Shown: positions 51,350-62,077, counted from the first letter of the stretch. The stretch: DNA of 64,000 nt from ENR-C20 sp942493145 (GCA_942493145.1 OW818679.1:3410001-3474000), one strand, 5' to 3'. Program-made: numbers and translations. The notes: generated from the sequence alone by a model not told the origin.

Positions 51350-54300
51350 TTATCTTCCTAAAATATCTTCAAAAAACTCTACTGCATAGCGTCTTTTAAT
51401 AATGTCATGGTGCTTCTGATTATAATAATTACACAAGCAGCTATAGCACGCCGAGTCACCATTGCTGTCTTCACCACAATGGCATTGTTTTACAATTTCA
51501 AGCGATTTACTTAACATGTCCTTAAGTTGGACTTTATCAGCTTCACCAATCCTTCTTACATGACCAGCTCCTCCAGGAACTGTGTCAAACAAAATAAAAT
51601 TTGTCTCCCACACGCCGCTATCTAATCTATTGTAATGAAGTGTACCTGAAATATCATTGCGCTCTATACCAAGGTATTGACTAACGCCCTCAAGCAATGC
51701 ATATACAACAGACAAAGCTTTTTCTTTTTCCAAGTAACAACTCAGAGACAAATAGGCTACATCTGTTTTAAATTTGTGTCCTAAAGTTCTTCTATAGAGT
51801 TTCTTGTTAATACATGACTTGCCATATGGGTTATTATGAAATTCCTTATCAATAATAAAGCCTTCTTCTTTGTGCTTTTCATCAACCTTGGCATACCCGC
51901 ATGAATCACATACAAAGAAATTCGATGTGTTAATCACAACTAATTCGTCATTTGATGTCGATTTAATCTTGATTAATTGGTTGTTGATCTTTAATTCCTT
52001 ATTCTCATTTTCAACAGTTTCCTTTTTATCCCCAATGTAGTATATTTCACCTCTGTAAGTGCGTTCAGGTTTCTTAGTTGTGGATTTATTTATCTGTGGG
52101 CTAATAATAAATCCATATTCAGGAATAATGAAAGTGTTATCCTTGTATACTACTTCACCGCATATCTCACATTTACCTATAAACTTATTCTCATCTTCAG
52201 AAATATGTCGCTGAATATTCAAATGCCCACATTGCTTGTTTGAACAAAGTCCAAAATCATACAAATCCCATACCTTGTTTTGCCCAGTTGGTCGCTTAAT
52301 GAATTGACTCTTATAGATATCGCCATCAGCAATAACCTCGGATCCCGGCGCATACTCAGATATTGCAATCATTAAATCTCTTTGCAACCTCAGCTTCCCG
52401 AAGCTATTGTTGATTGCATTTTTATCAAATGACGTAACCAATTCAACTGTGTCAACCGGGAATCCATATTTGGGTATGATATTCTTCTTTGATAAAAAAG
52501 CTAATATGTTCTCAATTTTTATTTTTTCTGTATAATCATCAATTTTCTTAATGTAATCTCCAACCGAATCTCCTTGAACAGCTTTTTCAAGAGCTTCTTT
52601 TCGTAGTTTAGCGAGTTCTTCTAATTCAGTTATATATTGACTATGCACTTTTTCTAAGATTCCATCTTCTGAAATCAGTTCTTCCAACCAGTTTGATATC
52701 TTTCCTTTAAGCTCAACAGGCACAAATTTGTATATATAATCTTGAACTTTTTTAGGCAGGTCCTTGATGTAACTAAGTAAAACTTCGTATTTTTCGGAAT
52801 CAAAGAATGTGCCAACATCTTTGTATGCTCCTGAATGCGTCCTCCAATATGAGGCAATAATTGCAGCATTCATATGTCGTTTAACGATTTTTTCATTTTC
52901 TATTTTAAACTTTGGAGGGTATATTTTTCCCTTAATCATTTTCACAGGTGCGTTGAAATAAGTCAGATCATGAGAAGATAATCTGCAAAATGTAAGGGAA
53001 TAGGCAACAGAATCTTTTCTTCGCCCTGCGCGTCCTGCTCTTTGCGCATAATTGGCAGGTGTAGGTGGCATATTCTTCATGAACACTGTTTCCAATTCTC
53101 CAACGTCAACCCCCATCTCAAAGGTCGTAGAGCAGCTTAAAACGTTAATATCTTTTCTGATAAACATTTCTTGATATTTTTTAGCAGTATCCGGACTTAA
53201 TTGAGCAGTATGTTCTTTTACTTTCATTGGGAAAATATCAAGTTCTGAATATTGCTTTCTGTAATGATTGTTAGTAAAATCCACATCAAAATCACATTCT
53301 TTTAACATCCCATCGCAGCGATTTGCAGGGCATACATTCCCAATGTTGTTGGTAGTTAATTTCCCACATTTGCTGCAAATATACCACTTAATTTCATGAA
53401 AAAATGAAGTTCGAATTTTAAATTTAGATATGTCCATCACATATTGATCAGGTAATTTTGCTGATAATCTACCTCTTGTTATAAATACACCATCCCAGAT
53501 CTTCTCAAGATATTTGTTTATCTCTTCCTTATCACCTGATCTCAATGTTTTTTTAATATAGTCATACCTTACATTTGCATTGTTCGTTGAAATCCATGAC
53601 TTTCTATAGCTTTTCTTGTTCTCATCTTTGTTTAAAAACTTTGACATTGTTGATTCAATGCCTTTGTAAATGTAATACTCCTTGTCCGCTTTAAGCATAT
53701 CCTTAGCAAGTGGAAAATCGAACATGCAATCCCTTTTAAAGCTGTTTGCCAATACTTTTTGAATCGTATTAGCTTCACTTCCTTTATATGCTCCTAATTG
53801 AGGCAATGCATCAGGCTGATAATCAAACAGGATTAACCCAATATTCTCTAAACTATTTCTATCATTGCTCGAGATCTCATATAAGATTGTCTTCCATGCT
53901 TCCTTAAGTGATGAATCAGGCTCAATAATTTGATGCTGTTCAAATAGACCGGCTAGTTTCTTTGCAGCCGCATTAATCTCTATTCCATCTGGCGATGAGT
54001 ATTCACTGATTTCCTTTAATGCTTCAACAAATAGTCTTCTTCTGAGTATGTTGTTATAGGTGAAATCAAAATAACTGGCAAAATACGCTGCTTCTTGCCT
54101 ACTGTCAGAAAAAACAAGTAGTTGCTTTTCAACCCTTTTAGTAAGGATATCCTTAACAGTCAAACTGCCGCTTTCACCAAAGAAATCATCATCAATCTCA
54201 TGAACCTTCTCTAGCACTTCCACAGACTGTGCGGGAATTTCTTCATAAAGACTGGATCCGATAACGCTTGCTGCAGCTTCCTGACCTAAATAAAAACCTC

Positions 54301-56092
54301 TCAGAACGGTTCCTTGTGTATTTATTAGTCCACACGATGCACATTTATTTAACACTTTGTTTTTAGGCATAAGTTCGATTACTTTTACAATATGTTCTTG
54401 ACCGCAATCACACATACACCCTTTAACAATATTTGCTTTCTCAATCTTCCCACATTTGCCACAAAGGTTGAATACATTTTCTTCTTTATCATCTTCAAGG
54501 GCATCATCATCAACGAACAATTCATCCTTTTCATCATTAACAAGCATATAGAAATCATTGATGCCTTTATTCTCGTATTCCTTTTTCTGAACCAAATACG
54601 AATCTTCATTTTTTGCTTCCAGATAAATATGCCCACAATACTGGCACACCGATATTTTGTAACACTTAAATTCTTTGCCCCCAATGTATGCTTTATCTCT
54701 CGGTGTGATTGATAACTCCTTATTTGCACCTAATACAACATAGGCCCCTTCAAGTGCCCGTATAAATATGTGGTATCTGGCATCAAGAAGCATAATATTC
54801 TTTTTTTCAGCTTTTCTGGCAATAGAAACAAAAGCCACCACATCCATTTCGTTAACTTTCATTTCTTCAGATATTTTCTTTATTGTGACTGGTTCATTCT
54901 TCAGAACTTCTCTGATTCTGTAATAAAAGCGATCCTGCGCCAAAAAGTCATATAACAGCTCTTGAACATTCTCTGCTGCACTTATAAAAACGCTATCAAA
55001 GGATAGGATCAATGTCCTAATTCCATCTATCGATGCGCTTTCATCAATCATTTGATTAATCTTGGAATAAATGTCGCTTGGGTATTCTTTTGAATCATTG
55101 GATTTGAAGTTCGAAAATCTAAAAGCCCTCACAATGCTATTTTCATCGAACGTTACTCCTGTACATAGTCTTGAAGCAAACTCACAGATTTCCTTATTGT
55201 CTTTCTCGTCTCCAAGAGTAGCACTTGTAAGAATAAATCGAATGTTTTCTCGTGTATTCAATGTATTTTTCAGCCTTCTGAGCAACATTGATACTTCTAT
55301 ACCTGTTGCTCCTGTATAAGTATGTGCTTCGTCTAGTACAATGAATTTCCACTGATTCGAGTTATCTCCGTTAAAAAAAACATTATCTTCTGGTCTGAGC
55401 AGCAAATACTCCAGCATAGCATAGTTCGTAATCAAAATATGAGGTGCTCTTTCCTTCATTTGATTTCTTGATATTCTTTCATTTTGTAGCGGTTTTTGCC
55501 CGCTGTTTAAAGAGATATATTTCGACAATGCATTTTTATCTTTTTTTTCGGTTTCACCTGTATATGAGCCAAAAGTGATGCTTGGATAATTAGCAAGCAG
55601 CTCTCTCATTCTTTTCATTTGATCATTAGCAAGAGCATTCATCGGATAAATAATCAATGCTCTTACACCATCGTTTAGTATGCCACACTCTTTCTGCTCC
55701 ATTAAATAATTAATCACAGGCAATAGGAAAGATTCTGTCTTTCCTGAACCAGTACCTGTTGTAACAACAAGATTTCGGTCTTCTCTTATTTTTCTGATAG
55801 ACATCTCTTGATGCTTATATAATGACCTTGTCAACAAATTACCTTTTTCATGATAGAGTTCGATAAATTCTCGGCTTAATACCCCTTCATCAATCAGCTG
55901 TTTTATGCTTTTTCCCAATTCAAAGGAATCCGAAAAATCCAGATACGGACCTTTTGCAAAAAGGTCTATTTTCTTAAGATAACTTCTAAATTGTTTCATG
56001 TATTCTTTATCATCAATATAAAATGTTGTTTCAATATACCGAAGATATTTCTCTATGATGTTTTCTGATGCGATTAATGGATTTAAGCCCAT
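51350..56092 (-). CDS. Large DEAH helicase with DUF1998-type C-terminus
   Basis: 1580 residues. Helicase motifs are complete: GTGSGKT (113-119), a following region ending in MNALANDQMKRM, DEAH (254-257) in FIVLDEAHTYTGATG, ILTSATLG, FSDSRQEAAYFASYFD, CSTTFEMGVDVG and QRAGRAGRRKDS (about 1017-1028). The centre and right part hold several Cys pairs (CQYCGH, CGKCGK, CSKCGK, CEICGE), likely zinc ribbons. The C-terminus has FDTVPGGAGHVRRI and CYSCLCNYYNQKHHD, the DUF1998 signature. Helicases of this type occur in YprA/MrfA repair and in the defence systems DISARM (DrmA/DrmB) and Druantia (DruE). It starts 10 bp after a 935-residue gene, so the two form a unit. GAGG precedes the ATG by 8 nt. Confidence 0.88.
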   Translation of the reverse strand: MGLNPLIASENIIEKYLRYIETTFYIDDKEYMKQFRSYLKKIDLFAKGPYLDFSDSFELGKSIKQLIDEGVLSREFIELYHEKGNLLTRSLYKHQEMSIRKIREDRNLVVTTGTGSGKTESFLLPVINYLMEQKECGILNDGVRALIIYPMNALANDQMKRMRELLANYPSITFGSYTGETEKKDKNALSKYISLNSGQKPLQNERISRNQMKERAPHILITNYAMLEYLLLRPEDNVFFNGDNSNQWKFIVLDEAHTYTGATGIEVSMLLRRLKNTLNTRENIRFILTSATLGDEKDNKEICEFASRLCTGVTFDENSIVRAFRFSNFKSNDSKEYPSDIYSKINQMIDESASIDGIRTLILSFDSVFISAAENVQELLYDFLAQDRFYYRIREVLKNEPVTIKKISEEMKVNEMDVVAFVSIARKAEKKNIMLLDARYHIFIRALEGAYVVLGANKELSITPRDKAYIGGKEFKCYKISVCQYCGHIYLEAKNEDSYLVQKKEYENKGINDFYMLVNDEKDELFVDDDALEDDKEENVFNLCGKCGKIEKANIVKGCMCDCGQEHIVKVIELMPKNKVLNKCASCGLINTQGTVLRGFYLGQEAAASVIGSSLYEEIPAQSVEVLEKVHEIDDDFFGESGSLTVKDILTKRVEKQLLVFSDSRQEAAYFASYFDFTYNNILRRRLFVEALKEISEYSSPDGIEINAAAKKLAGLFEQHQIIEPDSSLKEAWKTILYEISSNDRNSLENIGLILFDYQPDALPQLGAYKGSEANTIQKVLANSFKRDCMFDFPLAKDMLKADKEYYIYKGIESTMSKFLNKDENKKSYRKSWISTNNANVRYDYIKKTLRSGDKEEINKYLEKIWDGVFITRGRLSAKLPDQYVMDISKFKIRTSFFHEIKWYICSKCGKLTTNNIGNVCPANRCDGMLKECDFDVDFTNNHYRKQYSELDIFPMKVKEHTAQLSPDTAKKYQEMFIRKDINVLSCSTTFEMGVDVGELETVFMKNMPPTPANYAQRAGRAGRRKDSVAYSLTFCRLSSHDLTYFNAPVKMIKGKIYPPKFKIENEKIVKRHMNAAIIASYWRTHSGAYKDVGTFFDSEKYEVLLSYIKDLPKKVQDYIYKFVPVELKGKISNWLEELISEDGILEKVHSQYITELEELAKLRKEALEKAVQGDSVGDYIKKIDDYTEKIKIENILAFLSKKNIIPKYGFPVDTVELVTSFDKNAINNSFGKLRLQRDLMIAISEYAPGSEVIADGDIYKSQFIKRPTGQNKVWDLYDFGLCSNKQCGHLNIQRHISEDENKFIGKCEICGEVVYKDNTFIIPEYGFIISPQINKSTTKKPERTYRGEIYYIGDKKETVENENKELKINNQLIKIKSTSNDELVVINTSNFFVCDSCGYAKVDEKHKEEGFIIDKEFHNNPYGKSCINKKLYRRTLGHKFKTDVAYLSLSCYLEKEKALSVVYALLEGVSQYLGIERNDISGTLHYNRLDSGVWETNFILFDTVPGGAGHVRRIGEADKVQLKDMLSKSLEIVKQCHCGEDSNGDSACYSCLCNYYNQKHHDIIKRRYAVEFFEDILGR

Positions 56093-56102
56093 ATATGCTA
56101 CC

Positions 56103-58910
56103 TCACTTTACAATTTCTAATTCTACTGCATCAATTAATCTATACCGCTGCACATTATGCTCTACTTCTCGAGGATTTACATATTGGGTTTTAACATCAT
56201 AGATTAGTCCATCCTCATCTTTGTCAACGATTTCAAACGTTAGCTTATCTGTATCAATATATATTGGTTTAATAACAAAGGGATTGTGACCTGTAAAATA
56301 CCATTCTCGTTCTTTGCCGGTATATCTATCCCGAATAAAATACATTCCTGTAGCCTCGTAAAAGCCTCTTCTTTTCGAAAACTTTATATCTTTGAGATAA
56401 AAATTTGACAGCGCATATTTATCTTCATCGCTGATACAATACTTCCCTTTTAGTACCTTATTCTTTGTACATACAATAACCGGATCACCAACGATGAAAG
56501 TTTCATGTACTAATACTCTTTTTTCTGTATCTCCTCCAAAGAAATCATCCTCATTCAATTGATAAATCTCAATTTCATGTTCATTGTAATAGAGCCCAAT
56601 GTTCCGATCCATAATCTGTTCATTGTCATGTATCATATACTGCTTTATTACATTACGGGTTGGCGAATAGATGATGTCAACGTGTAGGTCTCCTCTACCA
56701 ATGTATTTCCATTGTGCATATAGCCCTTGTATCAAATTATTCCTATCATAATAAGATACCGAAAAATCCCTTACAACTGGCTTAAAGTGAATTTCTGTTA
56801 TTCGTTCTTCTTTCCCACTTAGCATAATGCCAAGTATTACAGGCTCCTGATTTCTGATTTGGAACAGATGCTCGATTGAGTATCTATATTCATCTCCGAT
56901 TTTTTTGCCTTGAATTTTCTCGTATGATGTTCCTGTAATGACATGGAGCTGTGATGAAAAGTGGCTAGGATACTTGATATATAGTTTTTGCTCATCTACA
57001 TCTTCCCACCATATATCATCGCATCTGTTTGCCACCGATCTCAAACTACCTAATTTCCACCTTAAAACCGGCACATTTATGAGCACCTGATAGGTATTAG
57101 CATTATAATCAAACTTAGTCTTGAAGCAATCATTTTGCCGAAGATTCACTTTTTGCGGGAGCAATGCATTATGAAACTCTAAGTCAATGGCTTCTAATCT
57201 AATTATCTCGGCCACTTTTTCTTTGTAGTAGTATTTTTGATCAAATTCATACTGCAGCGACTTGAGAATAAAAATACTTTCTTCAAGATAGACCCTATTG
57301 CTACCTTTTTCTCGAATAATCATTTGTACCGGGTTATTCTCCATCATCACTCGTTCATCTAAACGAACAACACCAAGCTCATCACCACTGCCATCAGAAA
57401 TCAATTTCATTTCATGTTCAGCGATATCGCTTAAAGCGAAATTCCTTTCATTAATAGAAATGATATAGTCATTGATTCCTTTTTTGTACGGTATCCTCAA
57501 TCGAATTTCTGGAATTTCTGAATAAACATCATAGGACTTTTTCATGGAATCTTTTATTATCACACCACAATACTTACTCTTGGCGCATATCTCATTTCTA
57601 ATTACTGCAACATTAGTTGACAGAACTTTGTCGCCTACTAATAGTAAGGATTCCTCATTAAGGAATACTGTCGATATTTTATAGTTGGCCACATACGTAA
57701 CATCAATTTGAGCATCGTCCGACAGCACTTCGCATCCCGCATGAGTAAGGACTTTGACGGTATCGTCAGATAATTGTTTAGGTCGAATTTCATTCCCATC
57801 AAGGTCAAAAATAATGTACTCTCTATTCAAAGCATCCCCAGATGTGCAGATTGTTTTATGCTCGCTAACTAGACGGAACTCCAATCCCGAATAAAAGGCA
57901 GTTAAACACACCACCGCTTGCTCTGACTTGAAAAATAAACGACTTTTAGTTAATGACACCTTTTCTCTGTGAATCACTGAATTAGTATTAAGAACCTCCA
58001 GAAAAATGTCATTTTCAATATAATCTGAATCTATAATTTGCTTTGGTATTTGCAGATACAACTTTCCTTGTTCGTAGTAATACTGAGCCTTTTGAAACTT
58101 TTTAACTCGTTCCGCACCATGTCTTCTGTTTGGCGACCTGTTAAATCTCTCTTTTACTATGTAACTATATTGTTCAAAATACTTATCAAAGCGATCATTC
58201 TCCAAATACTCAATAGTGTCACCATAATTTGATTGGTTTATATAAAAGAGCTGTCTCTCAAAGATTGGGGCTACTACACCAGCAGCTTTAACAAAGGCAA
58301 TCCTGAATGCCTTTGGTAGCTGTTGATTCGCAATTGTCATTTTATATCCTTGAACAATCAGACTTATATCATCATCTTCAAGGTATTTCGCAAACAGTCG
58401 ATGCATATACTGAATAAGTTCTTCTACCTCTGCATCAATATAATCTTCTTCCAAATCTCGAAAGTATAAATCATGCAAAAACTCAAAAAACTTTGCCATA
58501 CTTGCGTTGGGGAGGATAGCATGAGTAAGAATTGAGGTTACATAGCCTTTGTTCTTATTTCCGACATGAAAATATAAACCGTTCTTTTCACAAAAATCTT
58601 CGAATGACTTTTTCCCGATTTTCATTACTTCAGCTTCATCTAAATCTAGCCTAGTCGCAAATTCATTCCAAAATTGTCCATTACGAAATTCATTTATTGC
58701 AAATAGAACAAGAGCTATTGATATAATAGCTGATTTATCATCTCTCAAGACATTGGTATCTTTATTGATTAGGGCTCCAGCAAAATCTATCAACTCACAA
58801 TATGAAGCATCATCAATCTCAATGAGTCCAATCAAGAACTCATCTGAATGATAAGCTATTCCTTCATTGATTTTATTTAATAACCTTCCAACCCTCTCTG
58901 GCTTCCCCAT
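56103..58910 (-). CDS. 935-residue partner of the DEAH helicase, function unknown
   Basis: The N-terminal third (about 1-225) is helical: ALVLFAINEFRNGQFWNEFA, then YVTSILTHAILPNASMAKFF and QQLPKAFRIAFVKAAGVV. The rest is rich in beta strands of similar length (for example LYLQIPKQIIDSDYIEN, VFLNEESLLLVGDKVLS, VLINVPVLRWKLGS), as in repeated beta-sandwich domains. No catalytic motif was recognised. It is encoded just upstream of the helicase and after a type I restriction operon. A large uncharacterised protein coupled to a DUF1998 helicase is how Druantia type III (DruH-DruE) is built, but I cannot confirm homology by eye. GGGG lies 10 nt before the ATG. Confidence 0.7.
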   Translation of the reverse strand: MGKPERVGRLLNKINEGIAYHSDEFLIGLIEIDDASYCELIDFAGALINKDTNVLRDDKSAIISIALVLFAINEFRNGQFWNEFATRLDLDEAEVMKIGKKSFEDFCEKNGLYFHVGNKNKGYVTSILTHAILPNASMAKFFEFLHDLYFRDLEEDYIDAEVEELIQYMHRLFAKYLEDDDISLIVQGYKMTIANQQLPKAFRIAFVKAAGVVAPIFERQLFYINQSNYGDTIEYLENDRFDKYFEQYSYIVKERFNRSPNRRHGAERVKKFQKAQYYYEQGKLYLQIPKQIIDSDYIENDIFLEVLNTNSVIHREKVSLTKSRLFFKSEQAVVCLTAFYSGLEFRLVSEHKTICTSGDALNREYIIFDLDGNEIRPKQLSDDTVKVLTHAGCEVLSDDAQIDVTYVANYKISTVFLNEESLLLVGDKVLSTNVAVIRNEICAKSKYCGVIIKDSMKKSYDVYSEIPEIRLRIPYKKGINDYIISINERNFALSDIAEHEMKLISDGSGDELGVVRLDERVMMENNPVQMIIREKGSNRVYLEESIFILKSLQYEFDQKYYYKEKVAEIIRLEAIDLEFHNALLPQKVNLRQNDCFKTKFDYNANTYQVLINVPVLRWKLGSLRSVANRCDDIWWEDVDEQKLYIKYPSHFSSQLHVITGTSYEKIQGKKIGDEYRYSIEHLFQIRNQEPVILGIMLSGKEERITEIHFKPVVRDFSVSYYDRNNLIQGLYAQWKYIGRGDLHVDIIYSPTRNVIKQYMIHDNEQIMDRNIGLYYNEHEIEIYQLNEDDFFGGDTEKRVLVHETFIVGDPVIVCTKNKVLKGKYCISDEDKYALSNFYLKDIKFSKRRGFYEATGMYFIRDRYTGKEREWYFTGHNPFVIKPIYIDTDKLTFEIVDKDEDGLIYDVKTQYVNPREVEHNVQRYRLIDAVELEIVK

Positions 58911-58940
58911 ACTTTTTCATCCCCACCAAATCTTTTTATA

Positions 58941-58986
58941 AAGGGCACCCAAATAAAACAAAGCTTTATCCTATATGGGTGCCCTT
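58941..58986 (-). terminator. Hairpin after hsdR, possible terminator
   Basis: A perfect 10-bp stem (AAGGGCACCC/GGGTGCCCTT) with a 26-nt loop lies between hsdR and the 935-residue gene. The sequence after it on the minus strand (TATAAAAAGA) is not a good T-run, so termination may be weak or the hairpin may serve to stabilise RNA. Confidence 0.4.
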
Positions 58987-59007
58987 CACAGATGTCCTAT
59001 ACACTTC

Positions 59008-59121
59008 TTACAAGTTCATGTTATTTAGTATATCTCGCAATTTGATTAACTCTTCTTTTGAGAGAGTAATCCCTTTACCCATCTTTTCATGAGCAGGACC
59101 CCACTCTCTCAAATCAAATTC
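59008..59121 (-). pseudogene. C-terminal fragment of a PC4/YdbC-like protein
   Basis: A frame of 37 codons has no start and overlaps the last codons of hsdR. It reads FDLREWGPAHEKMGKGITLS, then KEELIKLRDIL. The G-K-G-I-T-L-S-x-E-E block followed by a helix is the end of PC4-type single-stranded DNA-binding proteins (YdbC family in Firmicutes). The N-terminal half is absent, so it is a remnant left when hsdR or a neighbour was inserted. Confidence 0.5.
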
Positions 59122-62077
59122 TCATTTGTCCTTGGTAGACAGCTCCGTCAGTGTTAAAGGTCAGGTTGAAGACCATATCTGCCAGCCATTTCTTAAAGGA
59201 TGGATTGTCATTAAATTGTTTAAACACTTCCATGTTATCTGTCATGGTGTTGATAATAGCTTTGTTGAGAGCTTTATCACTTTCTATCTTTGCATTCTGC
59301 TTATCAGAGTTTTTCATGGCATTTTGATAATCCTTGTCTTTTGCAACCATCTCAGGTATCTCAGAAATACGTTTCTTGACCTGGTCGATGTCTTTCCATT
59401 CAATATTTCCGAACAAATCATTGAATTCAAAAAGAATGTTACTCAACAAATCAAGCTCTGCTTCGCCCTTTCCACCACCTACGCTGGTCGGAACCGGATC
59501 AATGTTATACTCGCCTTGATCCTCAAGAACAATCGACATAGCAGTCTGTGCTTCTACTCTGTAACTATCCAAATCGATGGCTTCCAGAATCCCTGCCGAC
59601 AAGTCCTCTTCAATCGGTGCAGGCAGTTTGTGAATCAAGAGATTCAAGAAAATAGACAGTTTCTCCCAATCTGCATTTCCATATGGCAAAATTGCAGCTA
59701 AGAATCCATATGTACGAACAAAACCTTTGCATTTGCTCTTAAAATCTACTTGACCGTTTTCATCCAGGTCTTTTTCGTAGTTATGAGCGCATGAATCAAG
59801 CATAGGATCCAGCCGGTCTCTATCCGCTCCATTGAGATAAAGTTCAACTACAGAATCCACGTGGTAGTCTGTAAAAACATGATAGGCTCTAATGTCCGAT
59901 TCCAGATCATTCAGTTTATCAGGATCAGTCACATCTGAAAGAACAGTAGTTGTATAGTACTTTTCAAAGGATTCCTTGATGGTATCCGTGTCGTTTGCAA
60001 AATCCAAAATGAACGTATCATACTTTTGGGGATGAGCCCTATTGAGTCGTGATAATGTCTGAACAGCTTTGATGTCTGTCAGTACTTTATCTACATACAT
60101 CGTATGAAGGAGTGGTTCATCATATCCAGTCTGGAATTTATTAGCTACGACCAAAACTCGATAGGGATCTCTTTTCATACGCTTTTCTATTTCACTGCTG
60201 GCAAAGCCGTTGATGGAGCTTTCAGTCACTTTCTTGCCGCCATAATCAAATTCTCCTGAGAAAGCTACAATGGCCTTATAAGCACTTCTGCGCTTTTGCA
60301 TATAATTATAAATGGCATAGTAATACCGAATCGCTCTTTCAATGCTACTCGTTACCACCATTGCCCTAGCCTGTCCACCAATTTTCCCTTTGGCAATAAC
60401 TTGATCGTGGAAGTGATCCATCATGATCTCTGCTTTTAGCTCAATGGCCTTTTCTTGGGACTCCACATACTTTCTAAGCTTCTTCTGAGCTTTATTTTTG
60501 TCAAATAGCGGGTCATCCTCAACCGTCTTAGCAATCTTATAATAGCTATTGATTGGCGAATAATGCTTGAGTACGTCAAGTATAAAGCCCTCTTGAATGG
60601 CTTGTTTCATCGTATAATTATGGAATGGCTTGTGCTTAATCTTTCCCTCCGCTTCATAAGGTACACCAAACATTTCAAGTGTCTTATTCTTTGGTGTTGC
60701 AGTAAATGCGAAATAACTGGCATTCTTAAGCATTTTCCGGCCTTCAAGGATATTATTGATCTTATCCTCCGTCGACTCTTCCTCACCTTCTTCAAAGTCA
60801 GATGAAAGGGCAATATTCATTTTAGCCGACATATTGCCGCTTTGGCTGGAGTGTGCTTCGTCAATGATGATTGCAAAGTTATTCTGTCTATGGGCAGTCC
60901 CAATATCATCAAGGATATAAGGAAATTTGTGGACGATTGTAACAATGATCTTCTTTCCATCTTGAAGAAGCCTCTTTAAATCACCGGAACTATCCGCATG
61001 ACCAACTGTATTGGCCACTTGCATAAATCCTTTAATCGTATTTTTAATTTGCTTGTCCAAATTTATGCGGTCAGTTACGACAATGATCGAATCAAAAACA
61101 GGCTTTCCAAATCGCTGCATAGAAACAAGCTGATGCGCCAGCCAAGCTATAGAGTTTGATTTGCCGCTTCCGGCACTATGCTGAACTAAATACTTCTGCC
61201 CAATACCGTTCCCTGCAACATCTACTAGTAACGCCTTGACCGCAGAAAGCTGATGGTACCGTGGGAATATCTGTGTGCACTTTATCTTCTTTGTTTCCTC
61301 ATCTCGCTCTTCAATGATTTGTGCAAAGTTTTCAATAATATTTGACAGTTCTAATTTGGTTAGCATCTCTTTCCACAAATAGTCTGTCTTTATGCCTGAA
61401 GGATTAGGCGGGTTACCTGCCCCACCTTCATAGCCTTTGTTAAACGGCAGGAACCATGATTTCTTGCCGTCCAATTTCGTACACATAGCAACTTGATTAT
61501 CATCAACTGCAAAATGAACCATACAGCGGCCAAAATTAAACAAGAGTTCTTTTGGATCTCTATCCGTCTTATATTGCAGAATAGCATCATCAACATTTTG
61601 TTTTGTTAATCGATTTTTAAGCTCAAATGTCATAATGGGCAGACCATTTAAAAACACAGCAAAATCCAGAGCTAATCTGGTACTGTCCTTTGAATACATC
61701 AACTGGCGTGTGACACTGAAAATGTTCTTTTCATACATCACCTTCGCCACTGGGTTATGTACTGATGGCATCATGTAATACATATCTAAAGTAACAGGGT
61801 AGATCTTAAACCCATTTCTTAAGATATCTATCACGCCATTTTTAGCAATCTCGCCTTGTAAGCGATTCAGAAATTTAATTTTATTCGCTTCAATCTCCAA
61901 TCCCAACTTCTCAAGCTTTTCAGGCTGAGTAGCCTCAAGGAATCGAAATAATCTGGTTTCATCGACTGCATAATCCCGATTAAAGTCAACATTCATTCCT
62001 TCTTCATATCCATTGAATTCAGTCAAATACTTGACTATAAGGGTTTCAAAACCTTCTTCTCTAACATTACTCGGCAC
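59114..62077 (-). CDS. hsdR: Type I restriction enzyme, R subunit (HsdR)
   Basis: 987 residues. An N-terminal PD-(D/E)XK nuclease region has LDFAVFLNG and MTFELKNRLTKQN (Glu and Lys about 152-154). The motor has Walker A SAGSGKSNS (about 303), ITDRINLD-like VVTDRINLD, DEAHSS (about 405), FAFTATPKNKT, and NKFQTGYDEP with LSRLNRAHP. It cleaves unmethylated DNA after translocation, in complex with HsdM and HsdS. The start is a GTG at 62077, which overlaps the hsdS stop by 1 bp. The length is normal for the family. Confidence 0.95.
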   Translation of the reverse strand: MPSNVREEGFETLIVKYLTEFNGYEEGMNVDFNRDYAVDETRLFRFLEATQPEKLEKLGLEIEANKIKFLNRLQGEIAKNGVIDILRNGFKIYPVTLDMYYMMPSVHNPVAKVMYEKNIFSVTRQLMYSKDSTRLALDFAVFLNGLPIMTFELKNRLTKQNVDDAILQYKTDRDPKELLFNFGRCMVHFAVDDNQVAMCTKLDGKKSWFLPFNKGYEGGAGNPPNPSGIKTDYLWKEMLTKLELSNIIENFAQIIEERDEETKKIKCTQIFPRYHQLSAVKALLVDVAGNGIGQKYLVQHSAGSGKSNSIAWLAHQLVSMQRFGKPVFDSIIVVTDRINLDKQIKNTIKGFMQVANTVGHADSSGDLKRLLQDGKKIIVTIVHKFPYILDDIGTAHRQNNFAIIIDEAHSSQSGNMSAKMNIALSSDFEEGEEESTEDKINNILEGRKMLKNASYFAFTATPKNKTLEMFGVPYEAEGKIKHKPFHNYTMKQAIQEGFILDVLKHYSPINSYYKIAKTVEDDPLFDKNKAQKKLRKYVESQEKAIELKAEIMMDHFHDQVIAKGKIGGQARAMVVTSSIERAIRYYYAIYNYMQKRRSAYKAIVAFSGEFDYGGKKVTESSINGFASSEIEKRMKRDPYRVLVVANKFQTGYDEPLLHTMYVDKVLTDIKAVQTLSRLNRAHPQKYDTFILDFANDTDTIKESFEKYYTTTVLSDVTDPDKLNDLESDIRAYHVFTDYHVDSVVELYLNGADRDRLDPMLDSCAHNYEKDLDENGQVDFKSKCKGFVRTYGFLAAILPYGNADWEKLSIFLNLLIHKLPAPIEEDLSAGILEAIDLDSYRVEAQTAMSIVLEDQGEYNIDPVPTSVGGGKGEAELDLLSNILFEFNDLFGNIEWKDIDQVKKRISEIPEMVAKDKDYQNAMKNSDKQNAKIESDKALNKAIINTMTDNMEVFKQFNDNPSFKKWLADMVFNLTFNTDGAVYQGQMRI

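Noticed and set aside
59126..59701. A 191-residue plus-strand frame opposite hsdR
   Set aside because: It is the complement of the C-terminal hsdR codons; the composition is not protein-like.
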